A DNA stretch of 32,840 nt from JBFWUW01 sp050247075. Its GTDB lineage: Bacteria > Planctomycetota > Planctomycetia > Pirellulales > JBFWUW01. A program made the translations under genes and the position numbers. The notes beneath the pieces are model-generated. The model was not told the DNA's origin, did no database searches, and worked only from the letters and a program-made list of their open reading frames with translations. The stretch spans positions 1 to 32,840 of the forward strand of contig JBFWUW010000072.1 of assembly GCA_050247075.1 (NCBI GenBank), in the 5' to 3' direction. Shown piece by piece: positions 1 through 7,545 of this stretch; within the stretch, counting starts at the first letter, position 1; the number at the start of each line of letters is the position of its first letter.

Positions 1-15
1 GTGCTCTTCCGATCT
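1..15. other. Illumina TruSeq adapter remnant at contig end
   Basis: The first 15 bases, GTGCTCTTCCGATCT, are identical to the 3' end of the Illumina TruSeq read-2 adapter; read on the minus strand they are AGATCGGAAGAGCAC, the standard adapter start. The minus-strand reading frame of the neighbouring gene runs straight into them, so the last few apparent codons at the edge are artefact. This marks a contig end with untrimmed adapter. Confidence 0.96.
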
Positions 16-521
16 CGCACCGCGATTTGGATATGCGTTTCCTTTTTCAGGGCCGCGCCGGCGAACGCTGCTTCGCCCTCCTCGAACGCGCCGCGAACGG
101 TTTGGATCCGATCGGGAGATTGGGCCACCAGGTTGTTGATGACCAGGCAATCGAGTTTGCGGAGTTTCAACGCTTGCCCTTCATTGCTCGGCATAGGCGA
201 GTTCTGTTCTTTGTGCGATACAACAAGTCTAGCATGGGCTTTCTCCAATAGGCTCGTAAACCGCAAATCAGTTAGATCCAAACAGTCGCCAAGCTGAATC
301 ACCGCGCCGATGACGATTCCATCGGGACCAGCCCAGCGGCGTGCGCGTTCAGGAGAATGCTCCCAGAAGTAGATTCCTTGCCCTAACCAGTCATACTCAT
401 TCTCGCTCGGTTGCCACTGTGCGACGTCGGCCTCTCCCAGGAGCAGCGCCTTGGCAAATTCGGCGGCTGGCCCTGCCCTACCGCCGTGGTATCCCAGCAC
501 GACTCGCGCGAATCTATGCAC
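16..521 (-). CDS. ADP-ribosyltransferase-like protein, C-terminus missing
   Basis: This is an open minus-strand frame of about 168 codons that starts with GTG (519-521) and runs off the contig into the adapter. A stop (TAA) lies in frame a short way upstream and no ATG is available; a second GTG at 498-500 is an alternative start. Two motifs stand out: GYHG at residues 10-13 and WLGQGIYFWEHSPERARRWA at 45-64. A His in a YHG/LHG strand followed by GIYF is the layout of the H-Y-type ADP-ribosyltransferase (PARP/diphtheria-toxin-like) fold, and similar stand-alone bacterial proteins with GYHG and DWLGxGIYFWE exist. The visible end, ETHIQIAV, resembles the last strand of such proteins, so probably only a short tail is lost. 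The enzymatic role and any toxin role are inference. No antitoxin-like partner is seen in the 93 bp before hyi. Confidence is high that it codes and moderate for the fold. Confidence 0.72.
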
Positions 522-614
522 GCTGATGGCCCTTATTTCCAGGAGATGCCAGACGGGACTTTATACCGGCCTTTGGCAAACGGCAAATAAGTTGGACTGG
601 TGCCTCTTGTGTGC

Positions 615-1505
615 TCACCACACATCCGCCGCCGCCACCCCTTGTGCGGCGGCTAGTTCCGTGGTCTTGGGCCGGCACTCCAGGCCCACGAAATCGCGGT
701 AGCCCAACTCGTAGGCTTGACGTAATACGCGGTTGTAGTGGATCTCTCCGGTGCCGGGCTCGTTTCGTCCGGGATGGTCGGCCAGTTGCAAATAGCCTGC
801 CTGGTCGAAGCCGTCCTTGAGACGTCCGCACAGATCTCCCTCACTGATCTGCATGTGGTACAAGTCCCAGTTGATTTTTACATGCGTCGATTTGACCTCG
901 CGGCAAATGTTGACGGCGTCAACGCTGCCGTACAAGCAGTGGCCGGGATGATCGACACGTCCGTTCATCGGCTCCAAAATCAGCACTACGTCGTGCTCTT
1001 CGGCGATTGGGGCCGCCCGCTTGAGGCCCGTTACCACGTTGGCCAGCATTTCCTCTTGCGACATGCCGGGCTGGTTGTTGCCCGCCACCACGCACATTTT
1101 CTTGGCTTTCAGCTTCTTGGCCACCTGGCAGCCATCCTCAATGGCCTGCACAAAGTTGTCGTGGTTCTTGGGGTTATTCAAGCCAGGGTCAAATCCCCAC
1201 GCGGTAAACTGGGCCACCGCCAGATTGAGTTCTTGGGTCAGTTGGGACATGGCGTCGATATCGCGATTTTGCCAGGGCCAGAACTCAATGGCCGGAAAAC
1301 CGAGCGCCGCCGTGGCCTTGATCCGATCGAGAAACGGCAGCTTGCCAAACCACATTTCAATGTTCACCGCGAATTTGGTGTGCGGAGTCTGCCCCAGCGC
1401 GGCGGGGTCGGCGGCGTCAGCGGACTGCGCCTGGGCGACAAAGGCGGCCGATCCGGCCAGTGCGGCGGTAGAGCCAAGAAACGTGCGTCGATCGAGCGAT
1501 GGCAT
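615..1505 (-). CDS. Hydroxypyruvate isomerase-like TIM-barrel protein with Tat signal
   Basis: This 296-residue protein of the xylose-isomerase-like TIM-barrel superfamily (AP endonuclease 2 / Hyi group) would interconvert hydroxypyruvate and tartronate semialdehyde if the assignment holds. The N-terminus has a twin-arginine motif (DRRTFLG, residues 5-11) followed by an alanine-rich hydrophobic stretch, so export by the Tat pathway is expected. Candidate metal ligands are E178 in ILEPMN, D214 in NWDLYHMQ and E276 in VGLECRP, with ADHPGRNEPGTGEI (242-255) as the typical substrate loop. The protein appears complete. It lies 91 bp downstream of glyA on the same strand, and both would act around serine, hydroxypyruvate and glyoxylate, although GlyA is cytoplasmic and this protein is predicted to be exported. 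The substrate could be another ketose or keto acid, because planctomycetes carry many paralogues of this fold. Confidence 0.85.
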   Translation of the reverse strand: MPSLDRRTFLGSTAALAGSAAFVAQAQSADAADPAALGQTPHTKFAVNIEMWFGKLPFLDRIKATAALGFPAIEFWPWQNRDIDAMSQLTQELNLAVAQFTAWGFDPGLNNPKNHDNFVQAIEDGCQVAKKLKAKKMCVVAGNNQPGMSQEEMLANVVTGLKRAAPIAEEHDVVLILEPMNGRVDHPGHCLYGSVDAVNICREVKSTHVKINWDLYHMQISEGDLCGRLKDGFDQAGYLQLADHPGRNEPGTGEIHYNRVLRQAYELGYRDFVGLECRPKTTELAAAQGVAAADVW

Positions 1506-1596
1506 GGGTCGGTTCCAAGTGAGGAATTGAGGCAGACGAGGTTCCGATTCTACCTCGCGGAGTCATCGTTTTCCGCCACGCCGCGAGATTCGCCTT

Positions 1597-2847
1597 TCAC
1601 TGAGACAAGGCCGCTGCTGGAACCGGAAAATGCCGGCAGAGGTCGGAAACCTCTCCGCGAATGCGGGCCAGCGTGGCCGCGTCGGCTGGCGCACGCAGCG
1701 CTTCCATGATCCATCCGCCAATCTTTCGCATTTCCTCGCCGCCCATGCCCCGCGTGGTCAGGGCGGGCGTGCCAATGCGAATGCCCGACGGATCGAGCGG
1801 TTTTCGCTGGTCGTAGGGGATCATGTTCTTGTTGACGGTGATCTCGCAACGGCCAAGCGCTTCCTCGGCCAGCTTTCCGGTCAGGCCGATGCTGGTCACA
1901 TCGGCCAGCATCAAATGGTTCTCCGTACCGCCACTGGCCAGGGTCAACCCGCCTGCCATCAGCACATCGGCCAAAGTCTTAGCGTTGGCGATGATATTCT
2001 GGGCGTACTGTTTGAATTCCGGCCGCAGGGCTTCGCCAAAGCAAATCGCCTTGCCCGCCACGACGTGCATCAGCGGACCCCCTTGCAAACCAGGAAACAA
2101 GCACCGGTCAATTTCTTGGGCATACTCCGAACGACACAGCACGATGCCAGCCCGTGGGCCGCGCAGTGTCTTGTGTGTGGTCGTCGTGACGTAGTCGGCC
2201 ACCGGCACCGGGTTATCGTGAACGCCCGCCGCCACCAGCCCGGCGTAATGCGCCATATCGACAAACAGCTTGGCCCCCACTTCGCGGGCAATCTCGGCAA
2301 AGCGGCCATGTGGAATCTCGCGCGGATACGCGCTGGCCCCGGCCACGATCAGTTTGGGCTTGTGTTCCTTGGCCAGCCGGGCCACCTGGTCGAAGTCGAT
2401 GCGATGCGTGTCGCGTGTCACGCCGTAACTGATAAAGTTGTACAGCCGGCCGGAAACGTTGAGCTTCATACCGTGCGTCAAATGTCCGCCGTGGGCCAGG
2501 TCCAAGCCCAACACGGTATCGCCCGGCTGCACCGTGGCCAGGTAGACGGTTAGATTGGCTTGGCTGCCGGAATGGGGCTGCACGTTCGCATGTTCGGCCC
2601 CAAACAATTGTTTGGCCCGGTCGCGGGCCAGCGTCTCGACGACATCCACAAACTGGCAACCACCGTAGTACCGCCGCCCAGGATAACCCTCGGCATATTT
2701 GTTGGTCAGCACGCTGCCCACGGCCTGCATCACCGCCGGGCTGGTGTAGTTCTCGCTGGCGATCATCTCCAACCCGTCCGCCTGACGGTGGATCTCGTCG
2801 GCAATGGCGTTCCAAACGGCGGGGTCTTCTTTTTCGATGAAGTTCAT
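1597..2847 (-). CDS. glyA: Serine hydroxymethyltransferase
   Basis: This cytoplasmic PLP enzyme converts serine and tetrahydrofolate to glycine and 5,10-methylene-tetrahydrofolate, the main source of one-carbon units. The 416 residues from the ATG at 2845-2847 match the normal family length, and the protein opens with the usual EDPAVWNAI and later EMIASENYTSPAV. The PLP-binding lysine is K226 in TTTTHKTLRGPRAG, with YPGRRYYGG (55-63) and HSGSQAN (92-98) also intact. A TTG start 66 bp upstream (2911-2913) is in frame but would add a basic extension unlike family members; the ATG is preferred although no strong ribosome site precedes it. Upstream, a 308-bp gap separates it from the divergent phosphatase gene. 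Downstream on the same strand is the hydroxypyruvate-isomerase-like gene. The identification is secure. Confidence 0.97.
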   Translation of the reverse strand: MNFIEKEDPAVWNAIADEIHRQADGLEMIASENYTSPAVMQAVGSVLTNKYAEGYPGRRYYGGCQFVDVVETLARDRAKQLFGAEHANVQPHSGSQANLTVYLATVQPGDTVLGLDLAHGGHLTHGMKLNVSGRLYNFISYGVTRDTHRIDFDQVARLAKEHKPKLIVAGASAYPREIPHGRFAEIAREVGAKLFVDMAHYAGLVAAGVHDNPVPVADYVTTTTHKTLRGPRAGIVLCRSEYAQEIDRCLFPGLQGGPLMHVVAGKAICFGEALRPEFKQYAQNIIANAKTLADVLMAGGLTLASGGTENHLMLADVTSIGLTGKLAEEALGRCEITVNKNMIPYDQRKPLDPSGIRIGTPALTTRGMGGEEMRKIGGWIMEALRAPADAATLARIRGEVSDLCRHFPVPAAALSQ

Positions 2848-3155
2848 GCGGTGCGGCTCTGCGTTCCGTGCGGCGAATCGCCGGTCCGGGCGGTGCCTCA
2901 GCGGAACCGGCAACCCAACTCGGCAGTCGCATTGTCGAACCGCACCCCTGAGTCGTCAATGAGGCGCGAAGTGGGCCTGTGCAAGTCCCCGCGATCGAAT
3001 CAGGGGAAATTTTCGCGGTTGACGGAGCCATTGCGGCGTTGACCCCGGCGGCGGCCAGTGGATAAAACACCCGCTATCCCCTGGCGGTTTAGGGAGTTAG
3101 AATAGGGGATTGGTTTTGATCTCCACTCGCCAATCGACTTTCCTGGCATCCCACG
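2848..3155. other. Divergent intergenic region between glyA and the PP2C phosphatase gene
   Basis: These 308 bases separate two divergent genes and should hold promoters for both. No convincing gene or repeat is seen. Plus-strand hexamers resembling sigma-70 sites occur (TTGACC at 3039-3044 with GATAAA at 3061-3066, spacing 16; TAGAAT at 3098-3103), but neither pair is strong enough to call a promoter. Confidence 0.5.
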
Positions 3156-4481
3156 ATGGACGACCGCCGCTCCAACTGGGCAGACGGGCTGCATCATGTC
3201 GCACGCAGCGATGTGGGCATGCGCCGCAACAATAACCAGGACTCGTTCGCTGAATACGTGGCCAGCAGTGAGGCAGCCTGGCGGCAACGCGGGCATTTGT
3301 TCATCGTGGCCGATGGCATGGGGGCGCATGCCGCCGGAGAACTGGCCAGCAAGTTGGCGGTCGATAACATTCCGCACTTGTACAGCAAGCTCGCGTCCGA
3401 ATCGACCGATATCGCCATCCGCAAGGCGATCGAGCAGACCAACGATAAGATCCACGATCGCGGCCAGGCTAATGCGGAATTTCATGGCATGGGCACTACC
3501 ACCAGTTGCCTGGTGCTGACGAAGGCCGGCGCGTATATCGGCCATGTCGGCGACAGCCGCATCTATCGGTTGCGAGGCAACCGCCTGGACCAGCTCACCT
3601 TCGACCACAGCCTGGTGTGGGAGATGCGCCGGGCCAATGGCCAGTTTCACAACAGCGAGTTTGGCGCTAACCTGCCCAAGAACATCATCACGCGCTCCTT
3701 GGGCCCGCACGCCCAGGTGCAGGTCGATGTGGAAGGGCCTTTTCCCCTGTGCGTGGGTGACACTTTCTTGCTATGCAGCGACGGCCTGACGGGACCGGTC
3801 AAGAATGAGGAACTGGCTCTAATCATAGGCTGCCTGCCGCCCGACGAAGCCGCCCGCATGTTGGTCGATCTGGCCAATCTAAGAGGCGGGCCGGACAACA
3901 TCACCGTCGAAGTGGTCAAGGTCACGGGCGAGCATATTTCGCAGATCGATTCCGTCAGCGGGGCCGCGGTGGATACGCCGGACCCCGGCATGGCCATACG
4001 CGGGTTGGCAACCAGCCTGCTGCTATTGTTTGGCCTGGGGACCGTGGCCTTGCTGGCAGTGGGAATTGTGCTTGGCCAGGCGTGGGCCATCGCGGCGGGT
4101 GTTGTCTGCGGATTAGCCACGGCGGGCCTGGCCGTGTGGCGACGGAAGTTGCCGGCCCCTCCGGCGGAAGTGGAAGCTGGACGCCTGCACGGCGGAGCAC
4201 CCTACGACTCTTGCCTGTTCAACCCCAACGCCGAGTTCGTCGAGCAGCTCAAAGGCATCTTCAAAGAGCTGTGCGATGCTGCCCGGCACGATGACTGGGA
4301 GATCGACTGGCGTCGCGTGGAGACGTTGGCGGGCGAAGCGTCCGAGATTGAAAAGACCCAAGAAATTCCGGGGACAATCCGCAGTTATTGCCGGTCCATC
4401 AGCTTCATGATGTCTGAACTAGCAGCCCAGCCTCGCCGCAAGCGCAACGCCGGCCAAGACGACAGCGTGTTCAGCGATTGA
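3156..4481 (+). CDS. PP2C-family protein serine/threonine phosphatase with two membrane helices
   Basis: This 441-residue, Mn/Mg-dependent phosphatase should remove phosphate from Ser/Thr on proteins, opposing the many Hanks-type kinases of planctomycetes. The catalytic domain fills residues 12-256: NQD at 27-29, VADGMGAHAAGE (51-62) with metal ligand D53, GMGTTTS near 110, GHVGDSRIYRL near 130, CSDGLTG near 208 and GGPDNITV near 244. These metal-binding motifs all look intact. Two hydrophobic helices follow (about 283-327), ending in WRRK. The last 110 residues are soluble, without a recognised domain, and rich in acidic and aromatic residues. By the positive-inside rule the catalytic and tail domains probably both face the cytoplasm. 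The gene is divergent from glyA and convergent with the SDR gene, with only 19 bp between the two stops. The phosphatase call is secure; the substrate is unknown. Confidence 0.94.
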   Translation: MDDRRSNWADGLHHVARSDVGMRRNNNQDSFAEYVASSEAAWRQRGHLFIVADGMGAHAAGELASKLAVDNIPHLYSKLASESTDIAIRKAIEQTNDKIHDRGQANAEFHGMGTTTSCLVLTKAGAYIGHVGDSRIYRLRGNRLDQLTFDHSLVWEMRRANGQFHNSEFGANLPKNIITRSLGPHAQVQVDVEGPFPLCVGDTFLLCSDGLTGPVKNEELALIIGCLPPDEAARMLVDLANLRGGPDNITVEVVKVTGEHISQIDSVSGAAVDTPDPGMAIRGLATSLLLLFGLGTVALLAVGIVLGQAWAIAAGVVCGLATAGLAVWRRKLPAPPAEVEAGRLHGGAPYDSCLFNPNAEFVEQLKGIFKELCDAARHDDWEIDWRRVETLAGEASEIEKTQEIPGTIRSYCRSISFMMSELAAQPRRKRNAGQDDSVFSD

Positions 4482-4500
4482 GTGCCGTGGCCCGCGTTGG

Positions 4501-5268
4501 CTATTTCGCGCCCATCCGCAAAGCACCGTCTAGTCGGATGGTGGTGCCGTTGAGCATGGGGTTTTCCAGAATGTGCTGCACCAGGGCCGCGTATTCGTCT
4601 GGCTGGCCGGCACGCGCCGGAAACGGTGGCTGGCTGGCCAGCGACTGCCGGGTGGCCTCTGGCAGCGAGTCAAACATGGGTGTGCCAAAGATGCCCGGTG
4701 CGATTGTCATCACGCGAATGCCAAACCGGGCCAACTCGCGGGCGATCGGCAGCGCCATGCCGGCTACGCCGGCCTTCGAGGCCGAGTAGGCCGCCTGGCC
4801 GATTTGCCCCTCGAAAGCCGCACAGCTCGCCGTATTGACGATCACGCCGCGCTCGCCATTTTCGTCCGGTGCCATTTTGGCAATGGCCTCCGCGGCCAAC
4901 CGCAAAACATTGAAAGTGCCGGTCAAATTGACGGCAATGACCTTCTCAAACAGGGCCAGATCGTGCGGCCCCTCTTTGCCCAATACTCTGCCCCCTTGCA
5001 CGATGCCGGCGCAGTTGACCGCCCCCGACAGTCCGCCAAAGTTTTCCACGGCGGCTTGCACGGCCCTCTGCACGCTGGCTCCGTCGGTGACGTCGGTCTC
5101 CACGAACCGGGATGCACCTCCCAATTCCTCGGCCAATGGCCGGCCCATGGCAGCATTGAGATCAGCAATCAAAACGCTGGCACCAGCCGTCACCAGCCGA
5201 CGGGCCGTAGCAGCGCCCAATCCTGAGCTGCCCCCCGTCACCAAGAAGGCCCGTTCCGCAATTCTCAT
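4501..5268 (-). CDS. SDR dehydrogenase, 3-hydroxyacyl-CoA dehydrogenase type-2 (HSD17B10)-like
   Basis: This 255-residue short-chain dehydrogenase has the Rossmann NAD motif TGGSSGLG (11-18), NCAG (85-88), and the catalytic residues S148, Y161 and K165 (YSASK). The C-terminal half, including IAREL..FGIRVMTIAPG.FGTP, PFPARAGQPDEYA and LNGTTIRLDGALRM, matches the type-2 3-hydroxyacyl-CoA dehydrogenase / 17-beta-HSD10 subgroup, which oxidises 3-hydroxyacyl-CoA with NAD in fatty-acid or branched-chain amino-acid breakdown. The start is the ATG at 5266-5268, preceded by a GGGAG site 9 bases upstream; a longer frame to 5349 adds an unrelated extension and was not used. Its stop faces the stop of the phosphatase gene across 19 bp, with no terminator hairpin visible. 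Upstream lies a 315-bp gap holding an inverted-repeat element. The SDR fold is certain; the exact substrate is inferred. Confidence 0.93.
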   Translation of the reverse strand: MRIAERAFLVTGGSSGLGAATARRLVTAGASVLIADLNAAMGRPLAEELGGASRFVETDVTDGASVQRAVQAAVENFGGLSGAVNCAGIVQGGRVLGKEGPHDLALFEKVIAVNLTGTFNVLRLAAEAIAKMAPDENGERGVIVNTASCAAFEGQIGQAAYSASKAGVAGMALPIARELARFGIRVMTIAPGIFGTPMFDSLPEATRQSLASQPPFPARAGQPDEYAALVQHILENPMLNGTTIRLDGALRMGAK

Positions 5269-5583
5269 GTTGTCTGACTCCCAAGTTGCTTCTTGTCGCT
5301 GGAACCGCCAGCGCGTATCGCAATGCCAAGAATCAAGGCAATCCAACATGGATCGCCTTCTTTCCCAAACAATAAAAATAATGCATTGCCCGCGGGCCGA
5401 ATGCGCCGCCAGCTAGCCGAGGCCAGGGAGGAACCACGAATCGAACGAATCGAACGAATAGGGATCCGACGGTACGAGCCTTCGAGTCGCCGCCGGCACC
5501 CTCTTTTCCCGAGTAGTACCCACTCGGGAGATGCATTCGTTAGATTCGTTCGATTCGTGGTCCTTCCCATCGCAGTTGCCGAA
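5269..5583. other. Intergenic gap with an inverted-repeat element
   Basis: This 315-bp gap lies between two minus-strand genes. It holds the ACCACG-ended inverted-repeat element (5433-5561) and the ribosome-binding site of the SDR gene. No further gene, RNA or clear promoter is seen. Confidence 0.6.
5433..5561. repeat. 129-bp element with 27-bp terminal inverted repeats
   Basis: The arms are 5433-5459 and 5535-5561. They are reverse complements at 26 of 27 positions. The left arm starts ACCACGAATCGAACGAAT and is itself a 9-bp tandem (CGAATCGAA). The 75-bp centre holds a perfect 7-bp hairpin, CCCGAGT/ACTCGGG (5508-5514 with 5522-5528, 7-nt loop). No T-tract follows the hairpin in either direction, so it is not an intrinsic terminator. 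The layout resembles a small non-autonomous palindromic element; a second element with similar ends lies at 22324-22462. Confidence 0.85.
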
Positions 5584-6636
5584 CTAATCGTCCACCATCT
5601 CCGGCGGCAGTATTTCTACCTGAATATCGTCATCGACTTGCGACTCTTCCGCGTCAATAGCTCGCGTGCGGCGGCGTTGCCATTCTCCCAACGCGATTAG
5701 CACCGCCAAGGCCGGCGGCAGCACCAGTTGTGCCGCGGCGCTCATCGCCATGGCGGCCGCCAGTACGCCAGCCGTCACCAGAAAAGTCGCCAGCCCGCGT
5801 CCGTTGGTGAAGCGAAAGTAGAAAAACCAGAAGGCCAGGATGACCGTGGCACCGATTGCGATACGCGCCCACACATGGCGTTCCAGCCACCGTACCGGGC
5901 CGCCCAAAGGTGAACGGGCCGCTAGCCGATGCATGCCGCGGCGCGGAAATGTCGCGCGCATCGCACCAACCTGTCGCAGCTTTCCTCGCGGCCAGCGCCA
6001 AGCCACGGTGGCCCGGCCATCGAAAACGCCAGTCGTGGCGTGCTTACTGTCGGAAGGGTGCAATTCGTCCGGCCGAATCCCCGGCAAGGCATACACAGCG
6101 ATGGCGATGTCGCTGTCGCTTTCGGGCGACATCCCTTCTAGCAAGGGAGGATCGAACTCCAGGATGGCATGTTCGGCCCGCCGCGGCCCCGCGGCCACCA
6201 TGTCGCGCACGGTGACTTCAATATGGAACTTGCCGCGGTCGGTGCGCTCCAGCGGAGTTCCCTGGAATTGCATCCAGAATCCCGCCTGTCCGTGGCGGTC
6301 TTGACGCACCGGCAAGATGGAATTGTTGAGGGTCGCCCGCACGCCGCGCAGGTCAAAATGCTCATGTGGCAACGGCAGATACAGGCCGCCCAGTGGCGGC
6401 GCGCGGTCGCGCAGGCGGATTGTGAAATCGTAGGACAACCCCACGGAGGCGTCTGCATTGATGAACGCCCGCAGCGAAAACCGCTCCAGGGCATACTGCC
6501 CTTCCGTATCGGCCAAGGCTGGCCGCAAGCTCATAATGGCCGCCAATGACAGCACTGCCAGGCAGAGCGCGCACCATCGCACCGCCGGTTGCAGCCACTG
6601 CGCGGATCGTCCTGACGTTGCCGCGGCGCTGCTCAC
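5584..6636 (-). CDS. Membrane protein with extracytoplasmic domain, function unknown
   Basis: The chosen start is the GTG at 6634-6636, which overlaps the TGA of the preceding zinc-ribbon gene by GTGA, a layout typical of translational coupling; a start at 6687 would need a 55-bp overlap. The 350-residue protein has a hydrophobic N-terminal segment (about 19-41) that acts as signal or anchor, then an extracytoplasmic domain of about 200 residues with many beta-strand-like stretches (for example SYDFTIRLRD and KFHIEVTVRDMV). Two or three C-terminal membrane helices follow (about 255-275 and 281-316), with an acidic cytoplasmic tail (EESQVDDDIQVEILPPEMVDD region). I do not recognise the family. 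The lipoprotein- or DUF2207-like arrangement of a soluble exported domain plus C-terminal helices is only a loose resemblance. The coupled zinc-ribbon protein is its likeliest partner. Confidence 0.82.
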   Translation of the reverse strand: MSSAAATSGRSAQWLQPAVRWCALCLAVLSLAAIMSLRPALADTEGQYALERFSLRAFINADASVGLSYDFTIRLRDRAPPLGGLYLPLPHEHFDLRGVRATLNNSILPVRQDRHGQAGFWMQFQGTPLERTDRGKFHIEVTVRDMVAAGPRRAEHAILEFDPPLLEGMSPESDSDIAIAVYALPGIRPDELHPSDSKHATTGVFDGRATVAWRWPRGKLRQVGAMRATFPRRGMHRLAARSPLGGPVRWLERHVWARIAIGATVILAFWFFYFRFTNGRGLATFLVTAGVLAAAMAMSAAAQLVLPPALAVLIALGEWQRRRTRAIDAEESQVDDDIQVEILPPEMVDD

Positions 6637-7316
6637 TCGGCGGTGAGCCACTCGTATTTCCACATGGGATTGCCGCATTGCGCGCATTGTTCGCCGTTTT
6701 CAAGCAAGTTGCCGTGACATTGGGGACAATCATTGATGCTGGAGAGCAGCGTGGTTTGCCGCTTGCGGCCCTCGAGGGCACGGCGGTGTTCCCCCAATGC
6801 CATGTCGGTCACAATCGCCACCGCCAAGGGCAGCATTCGGTAGATGATCAACGGGGCGTGGCGGGCTTCCGGCAGGGCCTTTTCCAAAACCGTGGCAAAG
6901 GCCCGGCGGCGGTCGTCGGGTTCGCGGCTGGCATAGTGGGCCAACCGCTGCAATACCGCTGGCGACGTGGCCTGCTCGCCCACGCGCAGCCGTAGCAGCC
7001 AATTGGCGTACCAGTCGCCCGTGCCTAATGCGGACTTCGCGGCGCGGGCCTCGGCGGCCGATTCCGCCACCTGGTAGCAGTCAATCTCGGCCTTGGTGCG
7101 GACCTCGCTCTTCACCAATGAGATGGGCGACAACATGGAATCCATGCCGTACTCTTTTTCAACCTCGACATGGACGCGCGTGAAGAACAGGTCGCGAAGG
7201 GTGCGCAAGCCGGAATCCAAGCTGGTGACGATCCGTTCGCCATCTTGCCGATGAGCATGCTCGTTGAGTTCCTTCGCGGCCGTGGCCCGCCGCATGCCAA
7301 GGTCGTCTTGAGTCAT
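6633..7316 (-). CDS. Hypothetical protein with C-terminal zinc ribbon
   Basis: From the ATG at 7314-7316 this is a 227-residue soluble protein. The last 31 residues form a zinc-ribbon-like knuckle pair, CPQC (197-200) and CAQC (211-214), followed by an aromatic tail (MWKYEW). The rest is mainly helical and alanine- and arginine-rich, with no signal peptide or membrane segment; I do not recognise a catalytic motif. The frame stays open upstream to about 7461, and a TTG start at 7401-7403 would add 29 residues containing KVKVGRAVPIGDF; GGAG lies 11 bases before the ATG, so the ATG is preferred but not proven. Its stop overlaps the GTG start of the downstream membrane-protein gene. The two genes therefore probably form one small operon, divergent from the propeller gene at 7546. 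Confidence 0.8.
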   Translation of the reverse strand: MTQDDLGMRRATAAKELNEHAHRQDGERIVTSLDSGLRTLRDLFFTRVHVEVEKEYGMDSMLSPISLVKSEVRTKAEIDCYQVAESAAEARAAKSALGTGDWYANWLLRLRVGEQATSPAVLQRLAHYASREPDDRRRAFATVLEKALPEARHAPLIIYRMLPLAVAIVTDMALGEHRRALEGRKRQTTLLSSINDCPQCHGNLLENGEQCAQCGNPMWKYEWLTAE

Positions 7317-7545
7317 TGGCTGAAAGTCTCCGATTGGCACCGCTCGCCCCACCTTCACCTTAATCGTCGGCGGCGCGGGGAGCAACCAAAGGGGACGTAC
7401 CAATCCGCGCCGGGCACTAACCGGTATCCGCGGCTTTGAAACTGGTCGGGAGCCGCATTATACTTGTCAGGCCGGTCCCCTGGGCCCCGCTTGAAATGTC
7501 CCGCCTCAACTGCCTCGTTGTATCCCACCGGAGATCGCAGGTCCG

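Noticed and set aside
3039..3103. Sigma-70-like hexamers upstream of the phosphatase gene
   Set aside because: TTGACC/GATAAA (spacing 16) and TAGAAT are present, but each pair has at least one weak half, and such matches are frequent by chance; promoter rules for this phylum are not known well enough to choose.
7317..7461. N-terminal extension of the zinc-ribbon protein resembling the end of an acyltransferase (KVKVGRAVPIGDF)
   Set aside because: The frame is open to 7461 but has only a TTG start, no clear ribosome site, and the resemblance is to a short, common beta-strand pattern.
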